Source: Bolinopsis microptera (taxonomy: Eukaryota; Ctenophora; Tentaculata; Lobata; Bolinopsidae). From it: a stretch of DNA of 64,000 nt. Shown here one piece after another: positions 43,834-55,787 of the stretch. The translations under genes and the position numbers were made by a program. The notes below the pieces were generated by a model that ran no database searches, was not told where the DNA came from, and saw only the letters and a program-made list of their open reading frames with translations. The stretch covers positions 9,235,460 through 9,299,459 of the forward strand of contig NC_087083.1 in NCBI RefSeq assembly GCF_026151205.1. Direction: 5' to 3'. How positions within the stretch are numbered: the stretch's first letter is position 1; each line of letters begins with the position of its first letter.

Positions 43834-44930
43834 ATAACACAGCAGCAACAATTCATATTGATCTTGCCCTGGCCCTGGGCCTCGTCCCAACAACAACTTG
43901 TTGTTCAAGTCTTATCTCTGATCTTGACAACTTTCGGATGACAACATTCGGATTCGGGTCTTGAAACTGTGCATGTGGGTAGGGTAATGGGTAGGGTGGT
44001 GTTGATTTTGTGCTTTGGTGTTGGTGTTGATTTTGTGGTGTTGACTTTGTGCTTTGTGATTTCTGAAAATAAGGCTGGGTGTTAGAATTATGTAGGTGAA
44101 TGTGTAGTCAGTGTGGCTTATGTTACAGCCCCACACCTAGTCATGAACATGCTATCGTATCTACCTCTGCTCTCCTCTGCTCTGTGATCACCTCTTCTCA
44201 GGGTGCAAAATGAATATATATATATAATAGGCTTATTAGTTTTTTAGAAATTTAAAAGTTCTATAAAAAATGTATATATGGATTATAAATATTTTGTTCG
44301 TGTGTTTTGTGTTATGCATCTTTATAGCTTTTTAAGAAAAGATTTTATAGAATGTTAGAGGTCAATAGGATCAGTTCCAGACGAATTGAGCATCAATAAC
44401 AACATAACATGTCTGAAGTGGTTTGTAAATGAGCCATTGTTAGCCCCAAGCGGTTTGGTTCCTTATTCCTGGCACTCCTATTTTATTTATGATTAAAGTG
44501 TGCGAAATAAAACTTATTGTTTCACGCAAAACTTATTGTTTCATTGAATTATCTCTTGTAACTTTAATTTTAGTTTCCCGTTGTGGCTTAGTTTGCTTTT
44601 GTGTGTATTTTTTCATTACTATACAAGTACTTAGTACAATATGGAAGAATGGACTGAATTTCCCCTATCTCGGGGAACAATTGTGAGTTCCAATATGATG
44701 AACAGGAAGATGTGGAGGGCTTGGTTTCTGTGTGGTTCATTGAGAATAGAAACAAACTGAAAAAGCATAGAGACGATGGCATTGACGGAACTATGGACAG
44801 ATAAAAATCAGGGCGAAGCGCATCCGTCTGTTTATTAAAAGACTATCGTATGCAGTAGACCTTGATGAGCATTATGATGGAGATCATAGAGTGCTTCAGG
44901 ACAGAAGCGCTAACTTACAGACGAGGAAAA
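43834..44930. other. No gene recognised
   Basis: GT-rich repeats near 43975-44060 and a short (TA)n at 44215. Parts from 44880 onward grade into a decayed LINE ORF1. Confidence 0.4.
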
Positions 44931-44939
44931 AGTGTTCAT

Positions 44940-46080
44940 ACAGCAGGGCCAGCTGATGGTGCAGAAAGACGAACTACAGTTACTTAAGATGTCAGTTGAA
45001 GAGACAGTACAAACAATAGTATGGTGGAGTCAGGGATAAAGAGCTAGGGTGCAACTGCAGCTGTACACGCTATGTGACAGTAAAATTCTAAAATTCTGAA
45101 AAACGTGATGAAGAAAGAGTGTTGCTGCAAAAGAGGACAGGAGCAAGAATCTGATTGTGTTTGGGCTGAAAGAAGAGGATGAAGAACAGCTTCCAGCTCT
45201 GGTAACCGCAATTTTGGAGGAGATCTGGGACAAAGCTCATTTCCAAGCTACTTGAGTTGGCTGGAAGGAACAAATTTCGCTTGGGTAGACTTCCTGAATA
45301 TGGGCAGTTTTGCGCAATTGAGCGTACAATTAAGCATGCCCTTTTTTTGCGATATGTAAACCTACATAATATCTCCACTTCTGATTGGAGAAAGGAGATC
45401 AACTTGAGTATCAAAATGATCAGAATCATCACATTTAGGCATGGTATTAAAGTCTACAGACTTGGTATTAAAGTCTTGTTGAGTTATGTGACCACGCCCT
45501 TCTTCGCTCTTCCGAGTAACGATTATCACACTTATTTCATGATATCTCAGCTTCTGGTGTGAGCTAAGGGCTCATTGCATCTTGAGCATAAAAATGGCAT
45601 CATCACATCGAGCGTTTAGCATGGTTTTAAATACAAATGACTTCAGCTCAGGTTCAGAACCTATTTTTACGCTGATTGCAAGCCGAAATCTATGTACTTA
45701 TTATAAGATATCTCAGCTTTTGGCATGATGGGAGCTAAAGGTTAAGGGCTCGTCTTGGGCATAAACATGGCCAGAATTATCACATTAAGTGGGGTAGATC
45801 ATGGTTTCATAGTCTACAGACTAGTCTAGACTTCAGGTTGTTGCTTTATTAGGTCATACCCTATTTTTGGCCTCAGATCTACCAACTACAGCTACAGGTA
45901 GTACAGCAGCTATCCGACCAGTCAAGATTGCCGTCCCAAGCTCAACAGCAGTTCATGAGATGAAAACAGGGAGACTGAGGCTAGTCGAGACCTACAACGA
46001 TGTGTGGATCTGTCCAGATAGATCCAGCAAAGAACAAGCAACAAGGAAGCATCTGGTTGCTGGCCTTCAAGAGGGCTGAA
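44940..46080 (+). pseudogene. LINE ORF1-like remnant split by an insertion
   Basis: Pieces related to the ORF at 50396: 44940-45030 (coiled-coil-like, EETVQ), 45122-45250 (KEDRSKNLIVFGLKEEDEEQ, the RRM-like start) and 45880-46075 (IRPVKIAVPS, VWICPDRSSKEQATR). Between them, 45260-45870 holds repeats of the ATCTCAGCTTCTG type also found at 47670-49019. Stops and frame changes show it is dead. Confidence 0.7.
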
Positions 46081-46230
46081 CAGACTCATCTCGACAACGA
46101 TATCATATCCGGTACGGGAAGGTCTGTAGCTGTGTTAAGAAGCCACATTGAAGCAATTCATGTCCCTAAGTGTGATAATCGTATCTCGAGAGTTTTTGAA
46201 CGTTATCTGTATTTGAGAGACAATTATATA

Positions 46231-46534
46231 GGGGGGGGGGGTCCAAGGGGAACTTTGGGGAACTTTTTTTTGGGGACCTTCAGGAAACCTGGGGGACTCC
46301 CAAAATCCCCCAAAAAAATTATCATGCCAAAAAAATTATCATGCTGCAAGTATCAAACAAGTAAGTTAAGATTCATAAAATAACATACATGTTAACATTA
46401 ATGGGTATTAATGTATATTAGAGAAATTTCGAATAATTTTGGGGAATTTTGGGGAACTTTTTTTTTGTGGAACTTCAGAAATCTTTGGGACTTTCCCAAA
46501 GTTCCCCTTGGACCCCCCCCCCCCCCCCCCCCCC
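46231..46534. mobile_element. MITE whose ends are poly(G)/poly(C)
   Basis: Left end TATATA-G11-TCCAAGGGGAACTTTGGG; right end is the inverse, CCCAAAGTTCCCCTTGGA-C22-TATATA. Inverted repeats extend about 40 bp inwards with GGGGAACTTTTTTT. The flanking TATATA may include a TA target duplication. Two short overlapping ORFs are artefacts of the C run. Confidence 0.75.
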
Positions 46535-47669
46535 TATATACATTATACATACACTATTTTTCAGTGTTTCACCATTTCATAACTTTAATATTATATGTGG
46601 AGATTATTTAGACTTTGGGTGGGCCCTAAAACTCCTGTTTTGAAAGGTTTCCTTTGTACTTATTTCACTGACACACGCTTTTTAGCACTTATAAGTCGGT
46701 CGGCTGCACATTTGTGTATATTTTGCTATTTTCAAATAAAAAATCATCTATCTTGTTGGTTGTTAGAAAATCACCAATTTGAGATATGGGCTATGGCACC
46801 TCTAATAGTGCAAGTGAAACCTCTAACATGCACCATGATATGCCTTCACTAAGCTTAAGCACTGTAACTGCAAAAAAAACTGCAAACAAAAATTGATAAG
46901 TTTCCAATTCGTACTAAAGAATGAACCTGTGGTGTTGGGGTTGTTGGGGATGTCCGGTCGCGGTGGGGGGATCGTGACCTGAAGTTATGCATGTTATTAA
47001 GGTTCCAATGAAAATATGGGCGCTCTAATGGAATGGTTTGTTGTCGTGGAGTCAAAAAATACAAAATTTGCCTTATTATAGCATATTGAAATATAAAAGT
47101 TTACAATTTATAGTTTTATTAGAAAATTCAATTAATTATTATATATGCATAAATCAAGCAAGAAATAACAAGAAATGAAACATATCGTAAATAATTATAA
47201 ATGTTTTGCTCCGTCACAATGCACAAGAAAGTTAGGGGAGTCAAGCGGACAGGAAATCGGACAGACATAATTATAACTAGCAAAAAACACATTTCTGGAA
47301 AGACTGTATCGGCAGCCCAGAGGTACTTGATCAGTTTGGCATTAAAAATAGCTATCCACTAAGAAATCCACTGATGAAATTACAGAATTGGAAGCTTCAA
47401 CGAAAGAATCGAGATGTGAGAGATATTTATTTTGAGACAATATTTACCTAGAATAGGTTCTTTCACTTTCGTTACCCCTTTGTCGACTTCGACCTGTGGA
47501 TGATTTTGTTAATCACACAATTTTTAACTAAAAATGTTGTCTGGAAAATAATGATTTGTGGCATGAAAGGTCAAAAAGCAGTTAATGATTTGGGGGAACG
47601 TCAACTTCATAAATATCCATACCTAAATCAGAAGGAATAATAGGTATTTATATGGTACATGGTACAGAC
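46535..47669. other. No gene recognised
   Basis: AT-rich DNA without a supported exon or RNA gene. Confidence 0.4.
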
Positions 47670-49019
47670 CTCAGACACGAACCAAAATTGGCCTGAGATG
47701 CATGTTTATATTAGTGCTATGAACATATTTAAGGCCTAGGAGACTCTCACGAGTATAGATTTATGCACTTATTTCAAGATGTCTCAGCTTCTGATTGGAG
47801 CTAAGTGTTCCTATTGGGCATTGAAATAGTCAGAATCATCACATTGTGTGGGGGTAAAGCTAAAGTATGGTTTTAAAGTCTTCAGACTTCAGGTTGTTGG
47901 GTTATAGTAAGGTCAGATCCAATTTTTAAGCTCTTGCAAGTAGCGATTTATGCACTTATTTCAAGATATCTCAGCTTCTGATTGGAGCTAAGAGTTCATG
48001 CTTGGCATAAGATGGGCAGAATCATCTCATTGAGTGTAATAGAGCATGGTTTTAAAGTCTTCCTGAGGTTTTTAAGACTTCCGGAGGTTGTTGAATAAGT
48101 AGGTCAGAACCCATTATTACGCTCTTGCAAGTATGGTTACTGCAATGCAATGCAATGGTGAAAATATTTTTTGAATGGACCTTCATTAATCGCTAGGAAA
48201 AAGTTGTTTTGCTAAGATCAGTAAAATTCACTAAAACCTCTGCTCTTGTAACATGTTTCAAACCGCTGAATGTGATTATTCTGACCAATTCAATGCCCAG
48301 CATAGACTCTTAGCTCCGATCAGAAACTGAGATATCTCGAAATAAGTGCATATAAGTCGCTACTTGCGAGAACGTGAAAATGCGATCTGACCTAATAACT
48401 CGACAACATGAAGCTGAAGTCTGAAGACTTTAAAACCATGCTCTACTCCATTTTAAAACCATGCTCTACCATACACAATCTGACCATTTTTAAGCCCAAA
48501 TTGAACTCTTAGCTCCAATCAGAAACTGGGATATCTTTAAATAAGTGCATTAATCAGTACTTGCGAGAGCGTAAAAATGGGATCTGACCTAATAACTCAA
48601 CAACCTGAAGCTGATGTCTGAAGACTTTAAAACCATGCTCTACCCCACACAATATGATGAGCGCTTAGCTTCAGTCAGAAGCTGAGATATCTTGAAATAA
48701 GTGTAATAATTGTTACTCGTGAGATTGCTAGTATTATAGTTGACAGCGTGTATTATTGTAAATAAATATTATAAATAATAAAATTGTCTTTTCTCAAAAA
48801 CAATTCTCTTCTCAGTAAAATCAAAAACTATGTCCCCTAAGCCTTAAATATGTTCATAGCACATATAAACATGCATCTTAGGCAAACAAACTTTGGTTCA
48901 TGTCTGAGGATATTTTCTCAGTAAAATCAAAAACTAAGTCTCCTAAGCCTTAACTATTTACTATGTTGATAGCACTAATATAATCATGCATCTTAGGCAA
49001 ACTTTGGTTCATGTCTGAG
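47670..49019. mobile_element. Large foldback region with inverted arrays of a ~180-200-bp unit
   Basis: The left end (47670-47743, with GAACCAAAATTGGCC and GCATGTTTATATTAGTGC) reappears inverted twice on the right (48842-48908 and 48950-49019). Inside, units containing ATATCTCAGCTTCTGATTGG and TTAAAGTCTTCAGACTTC run forward at 47780 and 47967 and inverted at 48310, 48515 and 48665, with the centre near 48150. No coding sequence. Confidence 0.75.
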
Positions 49020-49167
49020 ATCTGTATCTCAATCAGAAGCTGAGATAATTTATAGTGGGGTTCTTAGTGGGGTTCTTAATTGTTTCACTTAATATGGGTG
49101 CGGTAAAAAAGGGTGTGATTCCGAAATGCCCCACTGGTGAAAAAGTGTACCCGAGTAGTTAGTGTTA

Positions 49168-49215
49168 TTTAAATAAATAAATAATTCTAACATTTATTAC
49201 ACGCTTCGACATTTA
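49168..49215. repeat. Dispersed repeat, copy 3 (ATTT-tailed, short)
   Basis: AAATAAATAAATAATTCTAA then CATTTATTACACGCTTCGAC, matching 31320 and 32405 and then diverging, as a strongly truncated copy would. Confidence 0.7.
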
Positions 49216-49469
49216 GGACCATATAATGTCGGATTACATCGAGAAACTTAGCGGATGTGCTGGACTTTTGCCAGGATTAATGCCATTATCCAGCTTTAAA
49301 TGATTTATTGTTCTAGGTGTATAAAATTTGCTTGTAAGCAGTGTTATGTTGACCTTCTATAATTAACTTAAAACTGGTACGTACCGTTCCTGCATGTCTT
49401 GGCCAAGTGGCCTCGTGATCCACATCTGAAAATATTACATTAAATGAATGGAAGTTTCAATCAAGTTTC

Positions 49470-49616
49470 CTATCATTCAGCTTAGTAGACTGATGAGATC
49501 GCATAGATCCAATGGATCCTTAGCCACTTGCACTCCCTAGACTAAGTGACACTGGGATTTGAACTCTGGACCTTCTGCGCGGAAGGCTGATGCTTTAACC
49601 ACAAGGCCACCTAGCT
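49470..49616 (-). mobile_element. tRNA(Arg)-like SINE or tRNA pseudogene
   Basis: On the minus strand from 49616 the sequence resembles a tRNA-Arg gene: TGGCCTTGTGGTTAAAGCAT (A box), CAGCCTTCCGCGCAGAAGG (anticodon arm) and GAGTTCAAATCCCAG (B box). The acceptor stem is not intact. A non-tRNA body of about 70 bp follows, so a SINE is more likely than a gene. Confidence 0.6.
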
Positions 49617-49619
49617 AAT

Positions 49620-50340
49620 TTCTATAAATTAAAAGAAGAGAAATCTTACGAGTAGCATGTTCTTTGGAAGATTTTTTTCTTGTTTTTTGCGTTAACCTTT
49701 CCCCTAAAAATGAGAAGTTAGAACATTTGACTTTTGGAGCACATTATTGGAAAAAATAGAGATGCTATGATATGGTAAACAATCAAATTAGAATTGCTCA
49801 TGCTCTTAACATTATGAATCAAACAGCTTACTTGGATCCGTCTATAATCTTTATAGTTACATTCATCATCTAGTTGTATATAAAATTTAGTGTCAATAAA
49901 GTGGCATAAATGTATTTAATAATATATATTATATATAAATGTGTTATATTAATATAGTTTTAATACTTTCAACAATACTATATAACAAATAATTTGAGAT
50001 AACGATGTATATTACTACCATTCAAAAATTAATAAAAATATTTGTGTCAAAGTTGTTGTACAGTGTGTACAAAGAGACGAAGATATTTGTCAGAGAAGCT
50101 GTCAAAATAAAGGATTATTATAATTAAATCTAAAATAGCTAATAATTGAATAAATTATTAACAGGCCCCTTAACGTGGGCAATAATGTACGCTTTATAAA
50201 TTATATAAAAAAATTGAAGTCTATTTTTCCAATGTTGTTAAGTGTCTCTTTAGATCTGTTTTGGTCTTTCGTGGGAGTTCCCACATCTGCTGGTTGAGAA
50301 TGCTCAACATAACATACATGAAGCTTGACTGATATATCGA
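49620..50340. other. No gene recognised; MITE-family copy at 49944-49997
   Basis: AT-rich sequence. GTTTTAATACTTTCAACAAT then ACTATATAACAAATAATTTG is the reverse complement of the core at 10365 and 29425. Confidence 0.55.
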
Positions 50341-50395
50341 CCCGGACAGGCACCGAAGGAAGATGTGGAGGAGTTGAAGAGGAGTTGAAGAGGAG

Positions 50396-50989
50396 TTGAA
50401 GAGCTCTCTTATTCGGTCACAAAACTCGGTTATCAAACTGCAGAGTGAACTTCTTGAGGGCAAATCTGAGCAGTTGGAATCTGTTCAGACCACAGTCAAA
50501 TCTGCCGTTCAGGAAACTGTACAAGCTGAAATCAGGTCATACAGTAAAGCTGTTTTAAAGGACCCGCCGGAAACTGCACTGACCAAACAGGGCTTGAAAA
50601 AGGCAGTTCAGAGTGCTGTATCGAAGGAGGACCGCAGTAAAATCGTGTTTGGTTTAATGGAGACAGATGATGAAAAACTATCCGATAAAGTAGACGAACT
50701 GTTTGAACAGATCGAAGTGAAACCACGGTATGAAGCTGTCAGGATTGGAAGGAGATCAGCCGACAAGACCAGACCTATCAAAATATCGGTCACAAATTCC
50801 AATAATGTCCACGAGATATTATTGAAATCGAAGAACCTGAGACGGAGTCAGCACCACAAAACAGTTTACACTTCTCCAGATTGGTCACCTGAAGAGCAAG
50901 CCAGACAACATCTGCTCGTTTTGGAGATGAAAGAGAAGGCAAAGAAGGACTTGAAGAGACGATATTATATCAGTATTATCTTCAAATAA
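50396..50989 (+). CDS. LINE ORF1-like protein (coiled coil plus RRM-like region)
   Basis: An open frame of about 197 codons. The start is an alternate codon, so the frame is probably 5'-truncated; coding similarity begins near 50350. The first ~75 residues form an amphipathic coiled coil (SEQLESVQTTVKSAVQETVQ). Then come KEDRSKIVFGLMETDDEKL, RIGRRSADKTRPIKI and YTSPDWSPEEQARQ, the pattern of the nucleic-acid chaperone ORF1 of CR1/Jockey-group LINEs. It should coat LINE RNA. No ORF2 follows. A related dead copy is at 44940-46080. Confidence 0.75.
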   Translation: MKSSLIRSQNSVIKLQSELLEGKSEQLESVQTTVKSAVQETVQAEIRSYSKAVLKDPPETALTKQGLKKAVQSAVSKEDRSKIVFGLMETDDEKLSDKVDELFEQIEVKPRYEAVRIGRRSADKTRPIKISVTNSNNVHEILLKSKNLRRSQHHKTVYTSPDWSPEEQARQHLLVLEMKEKAKKDLKRRYYISIIFK

Positions 50990-51194
50990 ACATAGTCCAA
51001 TAACACTATACTACACTTCAATATGCTTGGTATTTAATCCTTGATCATAATAGTAGCAAAATTAACAAAATTAAATGCTATAATAAATCCTTATCTTTTC
51101 GTTAGATTTATCTTTCGCTTATACAGAGGAAACGGAAATTGTCCACTGCTGCCAATATTATTTCATATAAAAGCTGGCCAGTAAGATAGAGTAC

Positions 51195-51362
51195 CACACT
51201 GGCCAGAGGTACTCAGACGCTGTAGGATACATTAGAAAGCGCCTTCGCTTTGAAATCCTTAGAACAACAGTGATTTCACTCCGTGGAGACAGAGGTGCAA
51301 GAAAAAACATCGTTGATATAAACAGTCTAGATCTTAACTTGGAGCCACAAGGCCAAGGGTAA
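51195..51362 (+). pseudogene. Fragment of a mobile-element protein C-terminus
   Basis: A 55-codon frame with SDAVGYIRKRLRFEILRTTV and SLRGDRGARK ending in stop. The Y.R.RLRF.LLR...I..RG pattern is one I associate with C-termini of mobile-element proteins in invertebrate genomes. The family is not certain. Confidence 0.4.
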
Positions 51363-51422
51363 TTTTTGATTGTTAAGGGAATTTTTTAAATTCTTAGAGG
51401 GTTGATTTCATATAGGGTCATT

Positions 51423-51595
51423 TTAGATTAAATTAGATTAGATTAAGAATAATGACATAAACATCATCACTAGTTTTAAACATTCTTTCTGATTTCCTCA
51501 TTATCAGAACTGTGAACATTTCACAGCCTTCGTCATTAAAAAACAAACAAATTCTATAACTAACATAATTGTCATAATTTATTTACATATTAAAG
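51423..51595 (-). mobile_element. Short 3' fragment of the LINE family seen at 55788
   Basis: About 165 bp nearly identical to 55790-55955, beginning with the TTAGATTAGATTAAG tail and ending near TTATTTACATAT where homology stops. This is a heavily 5'-truncated insertion on the minus strand. Confidence 0.9.
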
Positions 51596-52190
51596 TAGAA
51601 ATTATTGCTATATTATGTGTATATTGTTTGAATAATTTTATATTATATTTGATCTTAAAATCGTCAACACTTCAGAATACTAGGCTAGATGTTCATAGAA
51701 CGAAATATTTGACTTTACTATTACCAGTTAAATATACAATTACGGAAGACCACTGCTTCTCGATGGTTGCTAAAACAAATTGAAAGCAATTCAAATATAC
51801 TTTCCTGTGACTTAACAGTTCAGACAGGAAAACTTACACCCTTGTTGGGGGTCAACCTCATGAACAGGTAAGTGAAACAAATTTTTTAGTGAAACAAATT
51901 TAAAATTTTATCCTTTATTTTACAATCATAATATAATAATATTTATAAGCCTCCGTTTTGAAAGTTTTAAATTTTGATATAATATTCACATCTCTATTAT
52001 ATTTAAAATTCAATTTTACTTTTAGATCGTAATATAAAGCCTGAGAGTATTATTTAAGTTACCCATAAACGAAATATGAAGTTCCAGCAAAAAAAACTTC
52101 ACAAAGCGAGAGATGATACTTATAGGCTAAGGTTAGGATAAAAGGATACAACAAGGATACAAAAGTGGAAGTTATTTTATTGAGTACAGT
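51596..52190. other. No gene recognised
   Basis: AT-rich DNA without supported features. Confidence 0.4.
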
Positions 52191-52194
52191 GTAT

Positions 52195-52260
52195 TCTAAA
52201 CGACCCAAACATTTATTTGGCTCTTGCTATCTGATGGTTCAGCCGAATTAATTATAATCA
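52195..52260. repeat. Dispersed repeat shared with the end of the window
   Basis: TGGCTCTTGCTATCTGATGG then TTCAGCCGAATTAATTA matches 63964-64000 with two or three differences. Confidence 0.75.
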
Positions 52261-52744
52261 ATTTTTTTTGTTTTGTTTTCAAATTAGTTGTCATCCGGCC
52301 ACACATTGAACAATTTATATTGTACTACCATCAATTAGTGTATCAAAATATTTAATTGTAATTTTGCATAGCTCAAATGTAACGCTTGATTTGTGTATAT
52401 AATAATTAATTGAATTTAATCAAATCGAATAAAATATAGTACAATGTATTGATTGGAGGACTTTGCCGTTTCGACGCGCCGCGCGAACTGTCATTGTTGC
52501 TGCGCATCGAAGTCAACCCATTATTGAAATCAACCCATCAATAATCGTAAGCTTTGATTTTAATTGGGTGACATTGTTAATCAATGTATTGATAGCAAAA
52601 AAAGAATACAATTTTTATTAATTTTCATTTATTGGGAGAATTTTAAAATGATTTTTTAAATTTGCCATATATAAACAACCAGGACATGTTATTTTATATT
52701 TATACATAAATAAAATGTTGCAATTCAACGAAATACTCAGCCTG

Positions 52745-53030
52745 TCGCAAGCAATACAGATTCAAGGGCAGGTCACTTCCGAACGTTGGGATGGCCTGAG
52801 GTGCCTATCTCCTTTTCAGAAACCCTAAGCCACTCTTATCTGTGCCGGGCACTTTACTAACTGTAAAGGATTAGTACTGCGAGCCAGAGAGTGTGTATCA
52901 ACAGCCAAAACTGTATTAAATCACAGCTTGGCCGACTTGTATCCGACCGGATTGGAACATGGGTGTTCTGCTTGGGAGGCAATTATGTTACCACCACATC
53001 ACCCGGCCTTCGCAAACGCCTCCACAAATA
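52745..53030 (-). mobile_element. tRNA(Gly)-like SINE candidate
   Basis: On the minus strand from 53007 the sequence resembles tRNA-Gly(CCC): GGTGATGTGGTGGTAACA (A box), TTGCCTCCCAAGCAG (anticodon arm) and TGTTCCAATCCGG (B box with one change). A GC-richer body of about 200 bp continues to about 52745. The stems are imperfect, so this is not a working tRNA. Confidence 0.5.
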
Positions 53031-53065
53031 AGCGCCGCGCAGGGTCTATTAGTACAGGAAAGAAG

Positions 53066-53150
53066 AGTAAAATAAATTTTATGACATAACATCATTTCAC
53101 ATTTTTATAAAGTATCATCGAACTTTGTAAAAAGGCAATCAGCCAACGCG
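53066..53150 (-). mobile_element. LINE 3'-end fragment (AAAGT-tailed family), copy 1
   Basis: AGTAAAATAAATTTTATGAC-ATAACATCA...TATCATCGAACTTTGTAAAAA is clearly related to 54585-54650, which has a (AAAGT)n tail. Confidence 0.55.
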
Positions 53151-53639
53151 CGGCTTTTTATGGTTATCTATGATATCTATATATACACATATATTTAATA
53201 TGTTTTGTTGGTCTCTATTATTGATTATATATCTTACATTTCAAAAACAAGTTTGTAAAAAAATTATTCTCATCGGCATGATTTTTTGAAAGTTTTATTT
53301 TGAATTTATTAGTTTAGGTTTGTATGCATTATATTACCTCACGTTCCCCTTAGACGTTTTACTACTTTCACTAAGTTAGTGCGAGGCCGCGCAGCAGGCT
53401 TGCAACGTATGACAAGTTTAAGCTAATTATAAATGGATGAGCACCGAGCTGATATCAACTTGAAGGTGCCGCGCATTTACAAAACCTTGCACACTAGAAT
53501 CATTATATTACCGATTACTTATAATTGGCTTGAGCCCTTTACTGAAAAAGCATTAACTGTACCACTGTTCTTCTTTTGGCACGAAGGGGTTTTCGTACCC
53601 ACTCTTTCAGCAAGGCTAATCTTCTAGGAGTAGTCAAGA
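53151..53639. other. No gene recognised
   Basis: A 64-codon ORF at 53433-53627 overlaps the end of the LINE remnant in another frame and has no domain. Confidence 0.4.
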
Positions 53640-54485
53640 AACTTAAGTTTAGGTAAAATTGTGCTCCAAATTTTGGTGGATCTTGATACAAGGTCATTAG
53701 TTGGGAGTTGTGAAATGAAAGTGGTTTTATTTCTAGAAGATTTCTGATAATGCTGTTGCAGTGATACTGGGCACCTTAATTTTAGTATTTCGAAAACTTC
53801 CATAATTGTGTGATATGTATATACATTTTTTGAAAGCCAGGATGTTTTGTTGCTTGAAAAGTGGTTTAAAGTGCTCTAGTTGGAAGAATGTGTATGGTCA
53901 AGTGCCTGGTTGTCAAGTTCTCTTGTTCTTGCACATGTTAGAAACTTGTTTAGATGATGGGGCCTTCAGCTAACACTAATTCAATAACAGTTCCTCCATT
54001 TGATACAGATAATGAAAAGCAAGGGATCATACTGCATATTCGGAAAACAACAATTACAGGAAAGTTGACTGCATATTAATTTATTTGCAGTCCCTCGTAT
54101 CCCAAAATCATTCAGTTTATTATGCAGTTTATCGTGACAGTTTCTAAAGTAACACTGATTTTTTAGGTCTTCTGGAAAAAACTCCCTGTTGGATAGATTC
54201 GTTGTACAATACAGATATTAGTGGGTTAATCAGGCCTGATACTGCCTTTACTACATGTACTGGTATGTTGATTTGATTCGAAACTTTTACAAATAGTACA
54301 TTATACAATACAGCAAAGAGAATTAAAAATATACGAACCTTGCCATTTTGAAGTTCTGATGAGCAGTCATGTAGATATATATTAGCTATGTTCGATTTAT
54401 GTAAGTAGTTGTAGAAACTTCGATTTATTTGAATCCCTCTAATTAAGGTTAGATACCAGGGATACAGAACACCTATTGAATTCAT
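53640..54485 (-). pseudogene. Decayed LINE reverse transcriptase, related to 20972-23170
   Basis: Minus-strand pieces in two frames match the intact LINE in order: ISVLYNESIQQGVF (RT finger), LNDFGIRGTANKLICS, FLTCARTRELDNQAL (compare FKTCARTRPIGHQKL), HFKPLFKQQNILAF (compare HTKPIFKHNNILSI) and RSTKIWSTILPKL. The catalytic FADD region is deleted and stops are frequent. Confidence 0.75.
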
Positions 54486-54561
54486 TCGCTATAACTCTCT
54501 GATTAGGTATCTTTTCATTGTCTTCAGTAAATATAGGTCTGATGTCACGTTTCTGTTTGCC

Positions 54562-54650
54562 AAAGTAAAGTAAAGTAAAGTAAAGTAAAATTTATGACAT
54601 CACATCACCACACATGTCTACAAACTATCATCGCACTGTGTGAAAAAACA
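54562..54650 (-). mobile_element. LINE 3'-end fragment with (AAAGT)n tail, copy 2
   Basis: Six tandem AAAGT units (54562-54590) then ATTTATGACATCACATCACC and TATCATCGCACTGTGTGAAA, as in copy 1. The tandem pentamer is the 3' tail of a minus-strand insertion. Confidence 0.65.
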
Positions 54651-55732
54651 TATAATAAATATTTCCCCACCAACATTAATTAATTATCAAATACAATATT
54701 TAAAAACAATTTCATCAAAAACATTATCCTATTTTAAAAACTTCCCAGTGGAATAAAGATTTATAAAACGCTTCTTTGCCACATAAGGATGGAACCAAAG
54801 ATAATTGTTATGTTTCTCTTTATTACTTATGTTTCTCTTTATTACGAATTTTATTTATCAGTTCCCAGGTTTTCTTGGAATTTCCCTGAGTTTCAAGAAA
54901 TTCTTATAGGCTCTTGCCTGTTTGTTTTATTCGACTTAGCTCCTATTAGTGTTATATAGTAGAGGCTCTTACGGGCATTGTCTGCTCGATACGCTAGGGA
55001 CCCCAGATACACTTTACTAGACGTATTTTTGACCGTAGAATCGATTAAAGGTGGTTTAAAGATGATTGGACTGAGTTAGTGCGGTTAAAATTGCAAAAAA
55101 CCGATTTTGTGGCCAAAAATAGGCTAAAAAACCATGTTTTTTGATAATTTGAGCTAGTTAATTTTGTTGGCATGTCGGCAAAACTTGCATGAAGATAGTT
55201 AAAAGACAGCCGCACAAGATGGTATAAAAATAAAACAAATCCCTCTATTTATGCGCAGGTAAAAATCTAAAAAAGTGGTAAAAATTTTGACTTTTTTGCT
55301 TGAAGTTTGAATAATTTTTTGCAGTTGTATCAAATAAACCCAAAAATAGTCACATCGTGTTTGCCTTAATTTTTCCTTTCCGAGAAGTACCCACTTCATA
55401 TACTTTATCGAAGTTTGAAAATTGTCACTCCGCAAGCGTTTTTGCCAAATTTTCGATGCGCACTACGCGCAAAAGCATTTAGTTGGTATCAATTGGCACC
55501 CGCGCGTTCATCATAAATTTCAAACAGCTATAACTCAGCAAGATTATGTCCGTTCTAGCTGATCCTTAGACATCATACTATTGTGTCCAATTAGCGGTTA
55601 GGTCTCTAAACTCATAGCAGAAAACACGTCTTTTTGCCCGTAAGAGCCTCTACTAATAATTTTTGCTTCATTTTGCGATTGACTCTATATATATATAATT
55701 TATCCCATATATAACGTATATACAGGGTGGCC
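54651..55732. other. No gene recognised
   Basis: AT-rich DNA up to the palindromic MITE. A 78-codon minus-strand ORF at 55199 has no domain. Confidence 0.4.
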
Positions 55733-55787
55733 CATAAAACACTACCCATCCTTATCTCTTAAAATTGTTACAGCTCGCTGAGATCTT

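Noticed and set aside
44489-44782. Short ORFs on both strands
   Set aside because: No domain and no splice partners; AT-rich chance frames.
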